Notes: a model not told the origin generated them from the letters alone. A DNA stretch of 64,000 nucleotides from Saccharum officinarum (GCA_020631735.1 CM036188.1:15790214-15854213); one strand, 5' to 3'. Counted from the first letter of the stretch, positions 1 through 12,010 are shown. Made by a program: numbers and translations.

Positions 1-21
1 CCGGTTCAGCTCCAGGCTGAG

Positions 22-1790
22 TTGTGGACCATGTACTTCGACGGGTCGCTGATGAAAACGGGAGCAGGCGCGTGTTTGCTCTTCATTTCACCCCTCGGAG
101 TTCACATGCGCTATATCATCTGGCTTCATTTCCCTGCCTCCAACAACGTTGCCAAATACGAGGCACTCGTCATGGGCTTGCGAATCGCCGTCGAACTTGG
201 GGTCTGACACCTCGACGTTCGAGGCGACTCCCAGCTCGTGATCGACCAGGTCATGAAGAGCTCGAGCTGTCGTGACCCTAAGATGGAAGCCTACTATGAA
301 GAGGTACGGCGCCTTGAGGACAAGTTTCACAGCCTCGTGCTCAACCACGTCGCACGCAGGTATAATGAGGCTGCAGATGAACTCGCGAAAATCGCGTCCA
401 GTCGAGCTACGGTCCCACCAGACGTTTTCATGAGAGACCTCCACCAACCATCCGTTGACCTCGGGTTAGACGGAGCGGTCGACGGGTCGTCACTCGACCC
501 CCAACCTGAGGCGGAGGCCCCCTCGACTAGGGCTGAGGCCATGCAGGTGGGAGGCCTGACCCCACCATCTGACCCCGAGCCTGACTAGCATATTCCGTAC
601 CTCGACCATCTCATTCGAGGGGACCTCCCCTTGAATAAGATCGAGGCTCGACGGATTGCCCGTCAGGCTAAAACCTTTGTGATCTTTGGCGACAGTAGAG
701 ATCTGTATCGCCGCAGCCCTACAGGTGTCCTCCAACGCTGTATCACAAATGAGGAAGGCAGAAGCCTACTAAATGATCTGCACTCGGGGGCTTGCGGTCA
801 CCACACAGTGCCTTGAACCCTCGTTGGAAACTCTTTCCGACAAGGTTTCTATTGGCCGACCGCGGTCTCCGACGCCGTCAAGCTACTTTTTCCTGCAAAG
901 GCTGCCAGTACTATGCAAGGCAGACCCATCTCTCGGCTCATGCCCTGCAAACCATTCCCATCACATGGTCGTTCGCTGTTTGGGGGCTCGACCTCGTTGG
1001 ACCCTTGAAAAGGAAAATTGGCAGTTTCTCCCACTTGCCTGTTGCCATTGACAAATTTTCCAAGTGGATCGAGGCCCGTCCTATCACCAGCATCAGGTCT
1101 GAGCAAGCTGTGCTCTTTTTTACCGACATCGTCCATCACTTTGGGGTTCCCAACTGCATCATCACGGACAATGTCACCCAATTCACTGGTAAAAAGTTTC
1201 TGGATTTCTGCGACAACCACCACATCTGTGTGCTCTGGTTGGCCGTAGCTCATCCAAAAACAAATGGCCAAGTAGAATGTGCCAACGACATGGTCCTATA
1301 AGGCCTGAAACCAAGAATCTTTGACAAGCTGAACAAACACGGCAAGAAATGGGCTGCCGAGCTTTCCTCGGTCCTGTGGAGCCTAAGAACAACACTGACT
1401 CGAGCCACGGGGTTCACTCCGTTCTTCTTAGTCTATGGATCCGAGGCTATGTTCCCCACTGATGTAGAATACGGATCCCCGAGGCTAAAGGCCTACAACG
1501 AAAAAAATAACGATGCCACGAGAGAGGACGCCCTCGACCAGCTTGAGGAAGCCTGCGACGTAGCCCTGTTGCATTCTGCCAGGTATCAACAGAGTCTCCG
1601 ACGCTACCATGACAAACACGTCCGCAGGCGTGACCTCAACATTGGTGACCTGGTGCTACGGCGAAGCCAGAACACCAAGGGATGACAAAACTCACACTGC
1701 CATGGGAAGGGCCATATATCATCGTAGAAGTGCTAAAGCCCGGCACCCACAAGCTATCCAACGAGAAGGGCGAAATCTTCACCAACGCGG
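22..1790 (+). pseudogene. Ty3/gypsy pol fragment: RNase H and integrase
   Basis: This is the 3' part of a Ty3/gypsy polyprotein, whose RNase H trims the RNA template and whose integrase inserts the cDNA. The RNase H frame runs 22-585. It starts with a YFDGS motif and has YEALVMGL and RGDSQLV blocks, and it is cut by a TGA at 208 where the family usually has Arg. A spacer follows to 816. After a frameshift the integrase frame runs 792-1682: a CxxC half of the zinc finger (CKGC), then catalytic D (GLDLVGP), D (ITDN) and E (NGQVE). A TAA falls at about 1299. A second frameshift near 1683 puts the C-terminal segment (LPWEGPYIIVEVL, ending IFTNA) in another frame, and homology stops near 1790 before the usual C-terminus. 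There are no LTRs in the window on either side. It is dead, and the domain order is that of Ty3/gypsy, not copia. Confidence 0.9.
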
Positions 1791-3625
1791 CGCCACCGCC
1801 ATGCCTGCTGTCTGTCGCCGGTCTTCGCTCGCCTTCTCACGGATGATGGCAACCCTAGCTCCTGCGCCTTCACATCACCTGGTGGCTTGTTCCCTGGAGG
1901 CATGGCGTCTTGTTCCCTAGCGGCGCGCGGGTTGCCTGCAGCTGGTGCCCTGGCAGCGAGCGGGTTGCTGGCGGCCAGTGCCGTGGCGGCGTGTGTCTTG
2001 GCGGCCTGGTGCGGGAGAGAGGGCATCAGGGAGCAGGAGAGTCACGCGGTTGGGCAGAGGGAGAGTCACGCGGGAGGTAGGAGAGGAGTCACGCCTATGG
2101 GAGTGCGTGCGTCGGGGGAGAGAAAGAGTCGTGGGGGTGGGCACGCGATGGGATGGGATGAGTGATGAGGACTGATCCAAGCAATCTCATCCGTTGGCTG
2201 TGAGTGAGTGAGAGAAAGGAGATGGCAGAGTGAATCTCGTCCTTTGATTTGAAAGATTAGCTGTTGTTGGGTGCATTTTTTGGGGTACACATAGGAGATA
2301 CTATGACTGTGGTGGATAGTTTGTGGGGTGGCTTTAGTGAAGTTTACTAGCAGTGCATTATTAGTGGTAGAGAATCCTATCACACCTAGGGCTGGCCGGC
2401 TTGATATATGGACACACACGCATAGCCCAGGCCCAATAACATACACAGCTATGATACATGTATTTTTTTTAGTTCTAGAATACATATGTCTAACATGCTT
2501 GACATGGGACTCTTTGGCATTTTTATCTAGTTTTTTTGTTCTTCTTTTTGTAACCGGTTTGTCCGAGGTAGGCCTGGCCATGGAAATGTGTTTCAATGGG
2601 TGGTTGCCGATGTGTTCTTCCACAAATGTTATTTTTATGAACACCCTCAAAATCAATTGTACTAGTAAAAAAATTATTTATGCCGTAGTGGAGTGTTTCA
2701 TTCTCTAATAAAAAAGAGTGTAGTTTAGCTTTACGAGAGTGAAAAGTTGCAGAACTATGCATCGTCCATCAACAAGGTACTCATCAATAATGGTAGAAAA
2801 TATCTCCTCCCACAGCCAATATATTATGCACTGGATTTGCATCTAGCAGTTGGAGCGTTGTGTTCATCAATTCTTAGGTATTTTCAGAGGCAGGAACGTT
2901 TTTTGAATGTCTCTGACAATAGATGGGGCTATCTTCTAAAATAAATATTTTAATGGTTGTAGATCTTTTAGTGGTTGTCTTCTCTCATGCTAAAGATATG
3001 TGGTGCCACCTGGATGGATTCTTGTATGTGGCCAAGTAGCCACCATATTAAGTTACATATTAATTGTCAGTTAATTTATCAAATCAACCACCCCATCAGC
3101 CCATTCATGGTGATAATGAGTTGACATTTGTGAAGAGTGAATGCGTAGTTCAAAAAAGTACAATACCTGTAATTTCCAACTTAAATGCTGATTAAAACAA
3201 AGCACGAAAAAAAATCCCACTACCACCAGCACTACATAACCTGACCTCATATATAGACTACTACACGTTGATTTCTATTCCGTGACTAACTTGACAAGAT
3301 GCAACCACGCTAGTTACCATAAGAGCGAGTAGGATATTCATGTGAGCCAGAATGATGGTGCCCATGTCTGTTGGAAAGGAGGTGAGGGTACCGTGAGATG
3401 GGAATACGAGGCACAAGGGAATTTGAGGCAAGTCTCAGTGAATTTGTTTGGGTCATCATGGCTGGACCTGACATACGGGCCTCTAGTTCTATGGCCTTAC
3501 TGGTAGGCCAGGTAGTAAAAGGGCAGATCCCTTGTTGCCTGTCACCCATTTACCGAAAATGGAGGATGAAGACCCATCTACTAATATAGTGTGTTCTCCT
3601 CAGACTGTTCTTATTTTTTTAGTCT
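1791..3625. other. No gene recognised
   Basis: A GC-rich stretch at about 1885-2180 follows directly on the truncated pol and gives several overlapping ORFs of biased composition. The rest is AT-rich with no recognisable protein. I found no terminal repeats or RNA gene here. Confidence 0.5.
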
Positions 3626-3658
3626 TGTTAGAGAGCGCAACAGATACCAGCCCAGTTC

Positions 3659-3786
3659 GCTATACCCACGAGCCGGTGCCCCTTGGGCTCAGGTCCACTG
3701 GAGCCCACAACATGCCCAGGCTGCTATACCCACGAGCCGGTGCCCCTTGAGCTCAGGTCCACTGGAGCCCACAACATGCCCAGGCC
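3659..3786. repeat. 64-bp tandem duplication inside one TRIM LTR
   Basis: Two adjacent 64-bp units, 3659-3722 and 3723-3786, both begin GCTATACCCACGAGCC and differ at about one site. The partner LTR at 4095-4298 has a single unit, and this accounts for the whole length difference (268 against 204 bp). Confidence 0.9.
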
Positions 3787-4078
3787 TCGGGCCTAACTCA
3801 ACCTAGAAAACTAGCTTGACAGGTGAGGACTCCCGCCGCCTTATATGCTATGCTCCCTCACCATCAATTACCGATGTGGGAGTAAACCTAACAATCTCCC
3901 TAGTCACACATCGGACCCAACTCTTCACATCACACAACCCCATGTGATCTCCAGAAGGTGTTATCCAGGCTCCGAGTCCAACGCTCCATATCACAGACAA
4001 CCCATGTGACCCCCCGAGATCTTAACAGGCTCCCCCGCCACCATGTGACCTCTGAGATTTTCCAGGTTTTCCGACCAT

Positions 4079-4092
4079 GGACTCCAATACCA
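4079..4092 (-). promoter_or_regulatory. TRIM primer-binding site (tRNA-Met type)
   Basis: The minus strand reads TGGTATTGGAGTCC two bases inside the 5' LTR end. It matches the initiator-Met tRNA complement TGGTATCAGAGC with a few changes. Together with the purine tract near 3894-3905 it fixes the element's orientation. Confidence 0.7.
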
Positions 4093-4298
4093 TTTGTTAG
4101 AGAGCGCAGCGAATACCGGCCCAGCTCGCTATACCCACGAGCCAGCGCCCCTTACGTCCAGGTCCACTAGAGCCCAAAGCATACTTAGGCCTTAGCCCTA
4201 ACTCAACCCAAAAGACTAGCCTAATAGGTGAGAACTGCCCCCGCCTTATATGTTGTGCTCCGCCACCATTAATTACCGATGTGGGAGTAAACCTAACA

Positions 4299-5155
4299 AC
4301 TTTGATGATTCCCGTGGCCCTGTTTCTTTCAACCATCGTGCACATCATTACTGTTTTGTCTCATGCAGTGGTAGATATCAAAATTAGAAAAAATAGTAGC
4401 AACATAACCAAGATCATATATTGGGAATTCTTCGCATGGCATACTCTGAGCAATGCCATCGCAGATCTTGTTGGAGCCATCAATGGAAGAGCTAAAGCCA
4501 AGCTCTTCATTGGCACCGATCTGGCACTGCTAGCTGGAGACACCCTATCACATCTGGACTCACCCCCTAGGCCTACCCATGCCACCAGTGTCGATACCGT
4601 TTGTCGCTGGGTGGAGGTGATACCTAGAGTCCTCGGTCATGAAACCACCCAAACCTGCACAAACATGAGCTTTGCTGGGCCGCCATCATGCCTTCGGTAG
4701 TGGCACTAAATGCCGTGTGCCAGGTCCGGTTGCTTCCACCGGACCACCCTAAGCATGACGAGAGAACAAAGTCCTGGGAGGAGAGAGAGAGATGAGAGAA
4801 TGGTGGGAAGAGAGAGAGGGTGAGATTATGACAGATCGAAACCCTTGTATTCGTAGCATTAGTCCAGCTTGGCTTGAGGCTTGTTTCTTGTGGCAAGCTA
4901 TTTTAGTGGTCTAACTATAAAGACATGTTCTGTTTTCATAGCAGCCACGAACCTTTTTGTAATTTGATTTACAATAATGGTTGTCTTTGCACTATCTCTG
5001 TAAATATAGTAGTCGCCTCTCTCTGTTCATTGAGGATATCAAGGGTGTATAGTCGTCCCTACCACTAGTTCAATACACCAACTGAAGAGATATGCTTGAC
5101 TCTGAAACAAATGAGTGTCTAGTAGTTGCTCATTATACAACTGTAGTTAACTTGC
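4299..5155. other. No gene recognised
   Basis: An open frame at 4281-4700 has no recognisable motif. A purine-rich GAGAGA stretch lies at about 4785-4820. There are no terminal repeats. Confidence 0.4.
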
Positions 5156-5940
5156 CACTTTATGACTAGCGCTTGTTGGTTCGCCCCATGGTATCGATAC
5201 AGATGGTCCCTCGCAGAGACGGAACCAGGAGGGGGGGGGGCTAGCAGGGGCCGTGGCCCTCCCATAAGCACAATAAGTTTCCTTTAATACCTATATAAAT
5301 ATATGAATTTACAGCTAAAAAATATCAATTTTCACCTATTTTTTACTCAAATATTATGATTTTGGTTATAAATAGTGTAAAATATTTAAAAAGTTGTTGA
5401 ATCATATAATTACGTATATTTTAGCACACTAAAAAAATATGATCATATTTGTTTGCCCCCTCCCTAGTCAGAATCGCTGGTTCTCTGGTCCCTCGCATTG
5501 ATGAGTAAGGATGACTACCAATGCTTGATCTTTACTTTGACATTCTCAAATCATAGCTTCTGGCAGACACATGAGAGTCCAATATGAGATAAGGGTATTC
5601 ACGGTGCAGATGAGCAATTCTTCATTGCAAGAGATCTGGGTATTTAGAATAATAAATGCATAGCAACATGATAGCACCTACCACCAATTCGCAATGTATA
5701 TAGCTGTGATAGGAAAAATCAAATAATCACCTCGACCTCAATATAAATATAGTTGTGGTCTCCAGTTCCACCTCTAGCTCAACAAAGTGCCGAAAACAGC
5801 ACTAGCAGAGTCAAAATTGGCGGCCAGAAGAAAGGGAATAGATGGATAAATAGTAGAATTACAAATATAGGCAAGCATGGATGATATGTTGGGAGTAAGA
5901 GGCCAAAGGAAGTGGACACTAGAAAGACGACAGACTGCAG
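5156..5940. repeat. Dispersed low-copy repeat, unit A
   Basis: First of four diverged copies in the window (others at 11489, 13222 and 26868). Shared landmarks in order are TATGACTAGC, GATGAGYAAWYNTTCATTGCA, AATGCATAGCAA, a CACCT..AGCTCAATATA block, CAACACTAGCAGAGTC and GGAGGCCAAAGGAA. This copy is interrupted by the hAT MITE at 5214-5487. I cannot assign it to a known family. Confidence 0.65.
5214..5487. mobile_element. hAT-type MITE
   Basis: A 274-bp element with an AT-rich core, flanked by a perfect 8-bp target duplication GTCCCTCG (5206-5213 and 5488-5495). Ends are CAGAGACGGAACCAGG and, inverted, CAGAGAACCAGC, an imperfect terminal inverted repeat. Next to them lie GGGGGGGG and CCCCCTCCC tracts that can pair. 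Size, 8-bp duplication and CAG ends fit a non-autonomous hAT element. Confidence 0.85.
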
Positions 5941-7082
5941 CATGCGTCCTCGCTAAAGTTTGAGTCCGACTTCAATCCCTAGCAAAATTTTCTGGTCAAA
6001 GCTTTGCTGGCATAGTGTGTTGCAGCATCGGTCATCATTGAAAGAGAACAGTGGTGTCCACTTCAATTTGTTGACTGAAGGCATAGGATTTTTCCATCCT
6101 CTGGATACGATGCAGATGCATTTTATCTTGCTCCGTGCTGGCAAATGTCAGTGTTCACGTTGAATATACACTCAGATGGTGATACACTATTGGCTGGTGA
6201 GGAAAATAACCATGGTGATATGTCACTTAAATAATACAAAATATACGCAGTGTTTAACTTGGAAATTGGAATCTGTTATTCAGCCAAGTGGTTCAAGCTG
6301 ACGTCTCAGTGGCCTGATTCAGTATTTTACAATGACGCTCTAGTAGCTACATATGTCCGTTTCCTGACCACACCAATGTTACACAACTATGGATGTGGTA
6401 CTTATTTTTCCGCCCAAAAAAAGTATCAAAATCATTAATACTAGTTCAATTCGGAGAAGAGAAAAAATAAAGATTACTGACATATCATTGTTTTTATGGA
6501 AATTAGTCATGATAACCACATAATAACTACCGAAAGAGCACTACTCGCACAAACAAGCCAACTAGAGAACTACCTACACAAACAAGCCATCTACCACCTA
6601 TGTGGTATATTCACATTTCACGGTGCCAATGAACATTCTGTGCAAAATATATATATATATTTGGTGAGTAAATGGACATAGGTACAAAGAAATAAATCAC
6701 CTGTCAGCAATTTCCATTGGGAACACCAATTATAATTATAACACAAGAAAAAGTAGCACTGCTGCTAGTAATATGACCACATATATAATGTGCTGGCCTC
6801 CTAGGTCGAACAACGTGTAACAAATGCTAGCACCACAGGAATGTAGAGTAGAGGGAGAATAGAGGCATACAAGAGTTAAGAATAGGAGGTAAAAGGAAAT
6901 TGCACGCCACTGAGGTTACCAGTGATGGAGGGAGGGGGCAACAGTCTGCCAGACATTCAAATCCAAGTTGTGCCCCTGGAAGGGACGGATATTAGAGTTA
7001 CATGATTCCAAACTATCCTTTTTCAATGGCGACGAATCCTTGCCTCCTAGTTAGTTCAACTGATCTCTGCCAACAAGAAACC
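5941..7082. other. Old repeat-like sequence, no gene
   Basis: A block at about 6146-6180 (TGTCAGTGTTCACGTTGAAT) recurs at about 14343-14370, so the local duplication behind units A and C reaches beyond the units. No coding frame is recognisable. Confidence 0.4.
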
Positions 7083-7178
7083 ATGGTGAAAGCCACCAAT
7101 CATCATGTACTGGTACTGACCGCTGCACTGCTGCAGCTGAGCTCCCTCTCTGTGACGTGCTCCAATCAAGAAATTTGA
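7083..7178 (+). CDS. Short ORF resembling a signal peptide (partial gene?)
   Basis: A 31-codon frame starts ATGGTGAAAGCC and stops with TGA at 7176. The product has a basic, hydrophilic start (MVKATNHH), a hydrophobic core (VLVLTAALLQL) and small or polar residues (SSLSVTCS), the layout of a secretory signal peptide. Candidate splice donors GTGACG and GTGCTC lie just before the stop, so it could be a first exon whose partner was lost. The hAT-like element at 7280-7816 sits about 100 bp downstream. No second exon with a cysteine pattern was found. It resembles in style, but not in sequence, the first exon of the defensin-like gene at 33424-33529. This is a weak call; chance is possible. Confidence 0.25.
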   Translation: MVKATNHHVLVLTAALLQLSSLSVTCSNQEI

Positions 7179-7279
7179 ATGGGCTTGTCACCTTCCTTCC
7201 TCTTCTCTCTTCTGCTCTTGTTCAAAGCATTCCAACGATCCGCTATAGGTTGCTGAAGAATAATAGATCTCAGCAAGTA

Positions 7280-7816
7280 ACCCTGGGCACGAAATACCGA
7301 GAACCGAGTACCGAACCGAATTTACCGAGAACCGAACCGAATTTACCGAAACCGAAAAATTTGGTTCCTTGTTCGGTTCCGAGTTCCCAGGAACCGAATT
7401 TACCGAGGTAAATACCGAAACCGAACCGAATTTACCGAACTTATCGAATTTACTGAAATTACCAGAAATGTGATGAGTTTGAGTATTGTTATATTATTGA
7501 TTGTATTATTATAGACTATTATATTATGTATTTTTGGTACTCACACTTATAGTCTTGTGGACTTTTATATGTATATGTATTTTGCACTATTATTCTCTAT
7601 GAAATCATGTCAAAATTAGCTTTTGAACCTGCTATTACATGTATCTGTGATCAATTCGGTACTGTTCGGTAAATACCGAAACCGAACCGAATTTACCGAT
7701 ACCGAATTTCCTCGGTACCGAGTTTCTTTAGGAACCGATCGGTACCAGTTTCCTGAGGAACCGAATTTGCATAGGTACCGAAGAACCGAACCGAAGTACC
7801 GAACGCCCAGGGTGAT
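7280..7816. mobile_element. hAT-like non-autonomous element rich in ACCGAA
   Basis: Ends are ACCCTGGGC and GCCCAGGGT. A 9-bp direct repeat CAGCAAGTA flanks it (7271-7279 and 7817-7825); three bases (GAT) between the right end and the repeat blur the exact border. Subterminal zones at 7290-7450 and 7660-7805 are filled with ACCGAACCGAA and TTTACCG motifs around an AT-rich core. Plant hAT-related elements with a CTGGGC end and CCGAACCGAA repeats are well known. No transposase is present. Confidence 0.75.
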
Positions 7817-7825
7817 CAGCAAGTA

Positions 7826-8196
7826 TTGGAAAGGGCGTGAGAGAGAGAGAGGGATAAAGGGAAAGGCAGCTAGGGATATCTTCTCGGTGACAAGACGGCA
7901 TGTGTGTCCCTCGACTGCAGATCTGCTCGCGCAATTGAGGGGGCAGCCGCATGGAGCATGAGGCGATTCTGATTGAGTCTTTGACTTCAGTGATGTCTGT
8001 CATGGGAGACGAGTTGTCCAGTCAAGGAGCTGTCCGTGAAGCAATTACAGCAAAGGAGCAGCATATCAATTTTTAATGGGCAACTAGTGTCCAGGAAAAC
8101 TTTTTACTGACCATGCTGAACCAAACGCAGGAACATAATAGCTTACCTTCTGTAATCTGTTTATGCTACAAAAATCAGGAACCAAATACTATCCTA
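7826..8196. other. No gene recognised
   Basis: A GAGAGAGAG purine run lies at about 7840-7855. Otherwise this is featureless sequence between the hAT-like element and the first solo LTR. Confidence 0.4.
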
Positions 8197-8201
8197 GTAC
8201 G

Positions 8202-11200
8202 TGTAACACCCTAAAAATTTGAAAAGAAGAAAAATAGGAAAAATATGATTTTTATATTTATTTTTGTGAAGCATGCAAATTTAGAATAAGAATATTTTTT
8301 ATAAATTTAAAATCAAATATAAGAGTAGAAACATGTTTGTGCACTCATGCTGTTGCATTTAAATTTTTGAGATGAGTGGTTGATTTAAATTCAAATTTGG
8401 ATTTGAAAATCTTTTGAAAATTTGCTTTGAAAAATTGGAAAAAGAAAAAGAAAAGAAAAGTCGGCTTATTCCGGATTTCGGCCCGTCTCAGCCTGCCTTG
8501 CCGCGGCCCGCTTACCTCCCCGCGCCCGCCTTCTCCCGCATGGGCCGAGCCCAGCCGCAGCCGCCGGCCCAGTATCGCGCGCGCCTTCCCCTCTCCTTCC
8601 AGCCGCTGACATCACGGGCCCACGCGTCAGTCGCGTCCCCTTCCCCAAGCTGCCGGCACGAAGCTTTCCAAAAACTCCACCGACCAAATCCGCCGCCAAA
8701 TCTCCCTCCTTCCTTTCTTAGAACCGCCTTCGGGCTATAAAAACGGGGTGCCGCCTCCCTCCGCTTCACATTGGACTACAAATCGCAGCCTCTATCGTCC
8801 CGTGGTGGCTACGCCCGAAGCTCCGCCTCCACCGTCCGCCACCGCGAGCTAGCCGCCGCCTTCCGGTCATCCTCCGGTCCCATCTTCGCGCGGGGTGAGC
8901 TCGCCATGCCATTCTCTCTCTCCCTATGTTTTCCGTTCGTAAGCTCGTGCTCTGTAGAGCGAGGAAGCCATCTCCGGCCATGGCACCGCCGCGGGAAGCT
9001 CACCGACGGCCGGAGTCCGGCCGGAGCGCCGCCGGCCTCCTCCCCGATCCAATCTGGATCGTTGATTTTGAATCCAACGGCTGATATTAGAAGATACCCG
9101 TTCGGCTGAACATTTGCTAAAGAGACCCTGTAAGATTTAAGTTGTAAACCCGCGATCCAAAGCGTAAACCAGAAAATACGTTTTGATTTATTGAAAACGT
9201 AATTCGTTTCGGAAAAAGAAAAATACGCTTTCTGATATTTACAGTTTTGCCACTGATCTTGTTTTAGTCGTAGAATCTCCGTTTTAACTCCGATTTGATC
9301 CATTCAAATTGCGTTAGATTCGTATTTGCGAGCTCTACATGATGATAGAACTGTACAGTAGGTTTGAGATAATTTATTTTCGAGTTTATATTAAAGTAAT
9401 TATTTATCTATAGGAAATCTTAGAAAACTCATAACTTTTACGTTTTAAATCCAAATTTCGTGATCTTTATGTCTATGTGATCGTAGTAATGTGTAGAAGA
9501 GTTTTATAAACTTGTTATACTGTTAGTATTACTGTTGGTTAGGTTTTCTATCTTTAAGTTCCGATGTGAGATTTAATCTATTACTTTAATAAAGAAAATC
9601 TCGTTTAATACATAATTTATTTGTTTTAATTCCGAATTAGTCCGTTCAAATTTCAATAGATTTATAACAATATGAACTATGTACTAGTATTAATGTTTTC
9701 TTTATCAAAATCTCTGAAATTTCATAGTTTAGATCTAATTTGATTAATAACTGCGCAACTAGATTTATGAATAAAATATTATTGATTTCTCCTTTAAATG
9801 TAATTTAGCCTAAGTCACTTTTGAATGTCTATAAAGAGTATTTTATCCTATATATATGATTTTATATAGTTAAAACAAATGAGACCTATAATTTTTCCGT
9901 TTTATACAACAAAATCTTTTGGTAGTCGTTTCTTTCACCGTAGCCCCGATTAGAGTGCTTTTCGCGCCTAGCCTGTGTGTTCATAGCAATGCGTAGAACC
10001 TCTTTAAAATCTTTTCACCCGTTGTTTCATATGTTTGGTGTACTGTTCTAATTATTATTCATTGTTTGCTTCGTGTATGATTGCTCGATACGTGTGTGGT
10101 GATTTATTGATCAAGTCCAGTCGGTGAGATATACGTGGTTATCAAGAAGAAGAAGAAGAACGTTGAAGATTAAAGCTTACCGAAGGATCGGTGTTTAAGG
10201 CAAGTATAGCATGGGATTATCCTTGTTTCCTATTCACCTTTAATATACTTAATTCATGTGCATGCGTCTATCTTGTTACCACTAAGGATATCCTTGTTTT
10301 TGTATCTTGTACCTTGACACCTATGGGACATTGCATTGGGTAGTATTTATGCTAGTGCTCAAGATAAATAACCATGATCTGTAACTTGACTAATGGTATA
10401 TGCAATAAACGTTTAAAAGATGCTTTATAGAAACATGGCTCAAGAGGGCTAGAGCATATTTGGTTATTTTTATGGTGCTCTAGTTTCTCTCCTTAAGGAC
10501 TTATCTGTAAGCGAACATCCGGGACTTACAGTACAACTGTGAGGGCTATATGGCTCTGGCTTTAGTCAAGTATGAGGACCTTTTCTAGCTTGTTAGTGGT
10601 AACCTTCATGGAGTAAGAACGGCTTGACGAATCGGGTATAGTGCGGCCTCTGTCCTTATGTGTATAGGCTGCACGTTATTGTGCCATTTGGAAGGGGGGC
10701 TCTACATCTGTTTGCCGAGTGAATCTAATGGCCCTAACTTGTTAGACGAACCTTTGAAAGACTTCATAGTGAACCCTGCCGACCTTCCTTGGAAGTGGGT
10801 CAAGAGATTAGCTACCTCGGGCGAAAGGGTAAATCACGACTCACAGTGAAAGTGTACAACCTCTGCAGAGTGTAAAACTGTTATAACAGCCGTGCTCACG
10901 GTCACGAGTGGCCTTGGACCCTTACAGAATAAATGATGAACACTGATGATAATGATAATACTGATGATATTGATGCTCACTAATGATTATTGTTTCTTGC
11001 TATACATTATTCTTGTTTACATGATCATGAGGTTATTTGGGATTTTGGTAAACTTGTTGCTACTCAACTGCTAAAAAGATGACTCACTAAAAGCCATTGC
11101 AGTAAACCCGTGTCAAACCTTTTGAGCCGCATGAACCCCATGTTATATTTGTTGAGTTCGACATGGACTCACTCTTGCTATTTCCCCACATCTCAGGAAG

Positions 11201-11458
11201 GGTACCAGACTGTTAGATTCTGGAATTGTTAGGCTTGTGATCAACCAGTCAGTTTGATCCTGGAGTGAGGTCTACACCCGGTGTTCAGAGTTGTTTTTCC
11301 GCTGTGTTATTCTCTAAGGTATACTTTATACTATTGAGTTATGTATATTAAGCATTTGTCTTTTGATATTACATTTATCTGTGGCTATATGTGAGATTTG
11401 TCGTCTTTATTTCACATATAGTGTATGTCTGGTTTTGTCCTTAAAACCAGGTGTGACA
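8202..11458 (+). mobile_element. Solo LTR 1 (long-LTR retrotransposon, probably Ty3/gypsy)
   Basis: A 3257-bp LTR begins TGTAACACCC and ends GGTGTGACA, with a perfect 5-bp target duplication GTACG (8197-8201 and 11459-11463). No primer site, gag or pol is attached, so the internal region was removed by LTR-LTR recombination. A GC-rich leader with a TATA box (8736) precedes an AT-rich body. A block shared with the two other solo LTRs, from GGCAAGTATAGCATG (about 10199) to GCTCACGGTCAC (about 10900), marks the family. The ORF at 10658-10849 is part of that conserved non-coding block. Confidence 0.92.
8736..8743 (+). promoter_or_regulatory. TATA box of solo LTR 1
   Basis: TATAAAAA lies downstream of a GC-rich stretch and about 30 bp before a CT-rich likely start region. 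The same context (GGGCTATAAAA) recurs at 15991 in solo LTR 2. Confidence 0.65.
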
Positions 11459-11488
11459 GTACGTGCTTGGTGACGAGTATTCATTAAC

Positions 11489-12010
11489 TAGTAATTAACT
11501 TGTCACTCCTATGACTAGGGCTTATTGATTCATCCCTTGGTATCGATGCAGAAGATCCTCGCTAGTAATGATCAGTTGGGATGACTAGCAAAGTAGCAAT
11601 TCTCATCTTATCTGTGACACTCTGAGATCCCTTGCAGAGACAGACACGCTAGGCCAATATTAGATCAACTACTTTGTTGTGATATATTCATGGTGCTGAG
11701 GAGCAAACCTTCATTGCAAGATATGGGTATTTATTTAGACGAGTAAATGCATCGCAATGTAAAAGCACCTACCAGCAATTGACAATATACTATAGTAGCA
11801 AAAAAAGAAAAAGTAAGTAATCACCTCCAGCTCAATATATATATGGTAGGGCGTGGTGGTCTCCTGTTCCACCTTTAGCTTGACAACCCAAGCACAGTAC
11901 TGACCAAAAGAAAGAGGATAGATGGATATGAAGAGTAGTGTTGGAAAGAAAAGGCACATGCATGATGTGTTGGGACTTGGAATGAAGGCCAAAGGAAAGT
12001 GGACAACTGA
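11489..12010. repeat. Dispersed low-copy repeat, unit B
   Basis: Diverged copy of unit A, beginning near TATGACTAGGGCTTATTG and ending GGCCAAAGGAAAGTGGAC. It carries the same CACCTCCAGCTCAATATATA block. Frames on the minus strand (11735-12065) are open but not conserved among the copies. Confidence 0.65.

Larger units (their letters stand above)
3626..4298 (-). mobile_element. TRIM retrotransposon, complete
   Basis: This is a terminal-repeat retrotransposon in miniature, 673 bp, with no coding capacity. Its LTRs are 3626-3893 and 4095-4298, each bounded by TGTTA and TAACA. Read on the minus strand, the 5' LTR (4298-4095) begins TGTTAGGTTTACTCCCACAT. It is followed by TGGTATTGGAGTCC, close to the initiator-Met tRNA primer site TGGTATCAGAGC. 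Before the 3' LTR there is a purine-rich CTAGGGAGAT that can serve as polypurine tract. Such elements move using proteins of other LTR elements. The 3' LTR is 64 bp longer than the 5' LTR because of an internal duplication. I see no clean 5-bp target duplication (agtct against acttt), so flanks have decayed or recombined. Confidence 0.85.

Noticed and set aside
3626..4298. Cassandra-type TRIM with a 5S rRNA-like LTR
   Set aside because: I could not find the 5S internal promoter blocks in either LTR; only the general TRIM layout is supported.
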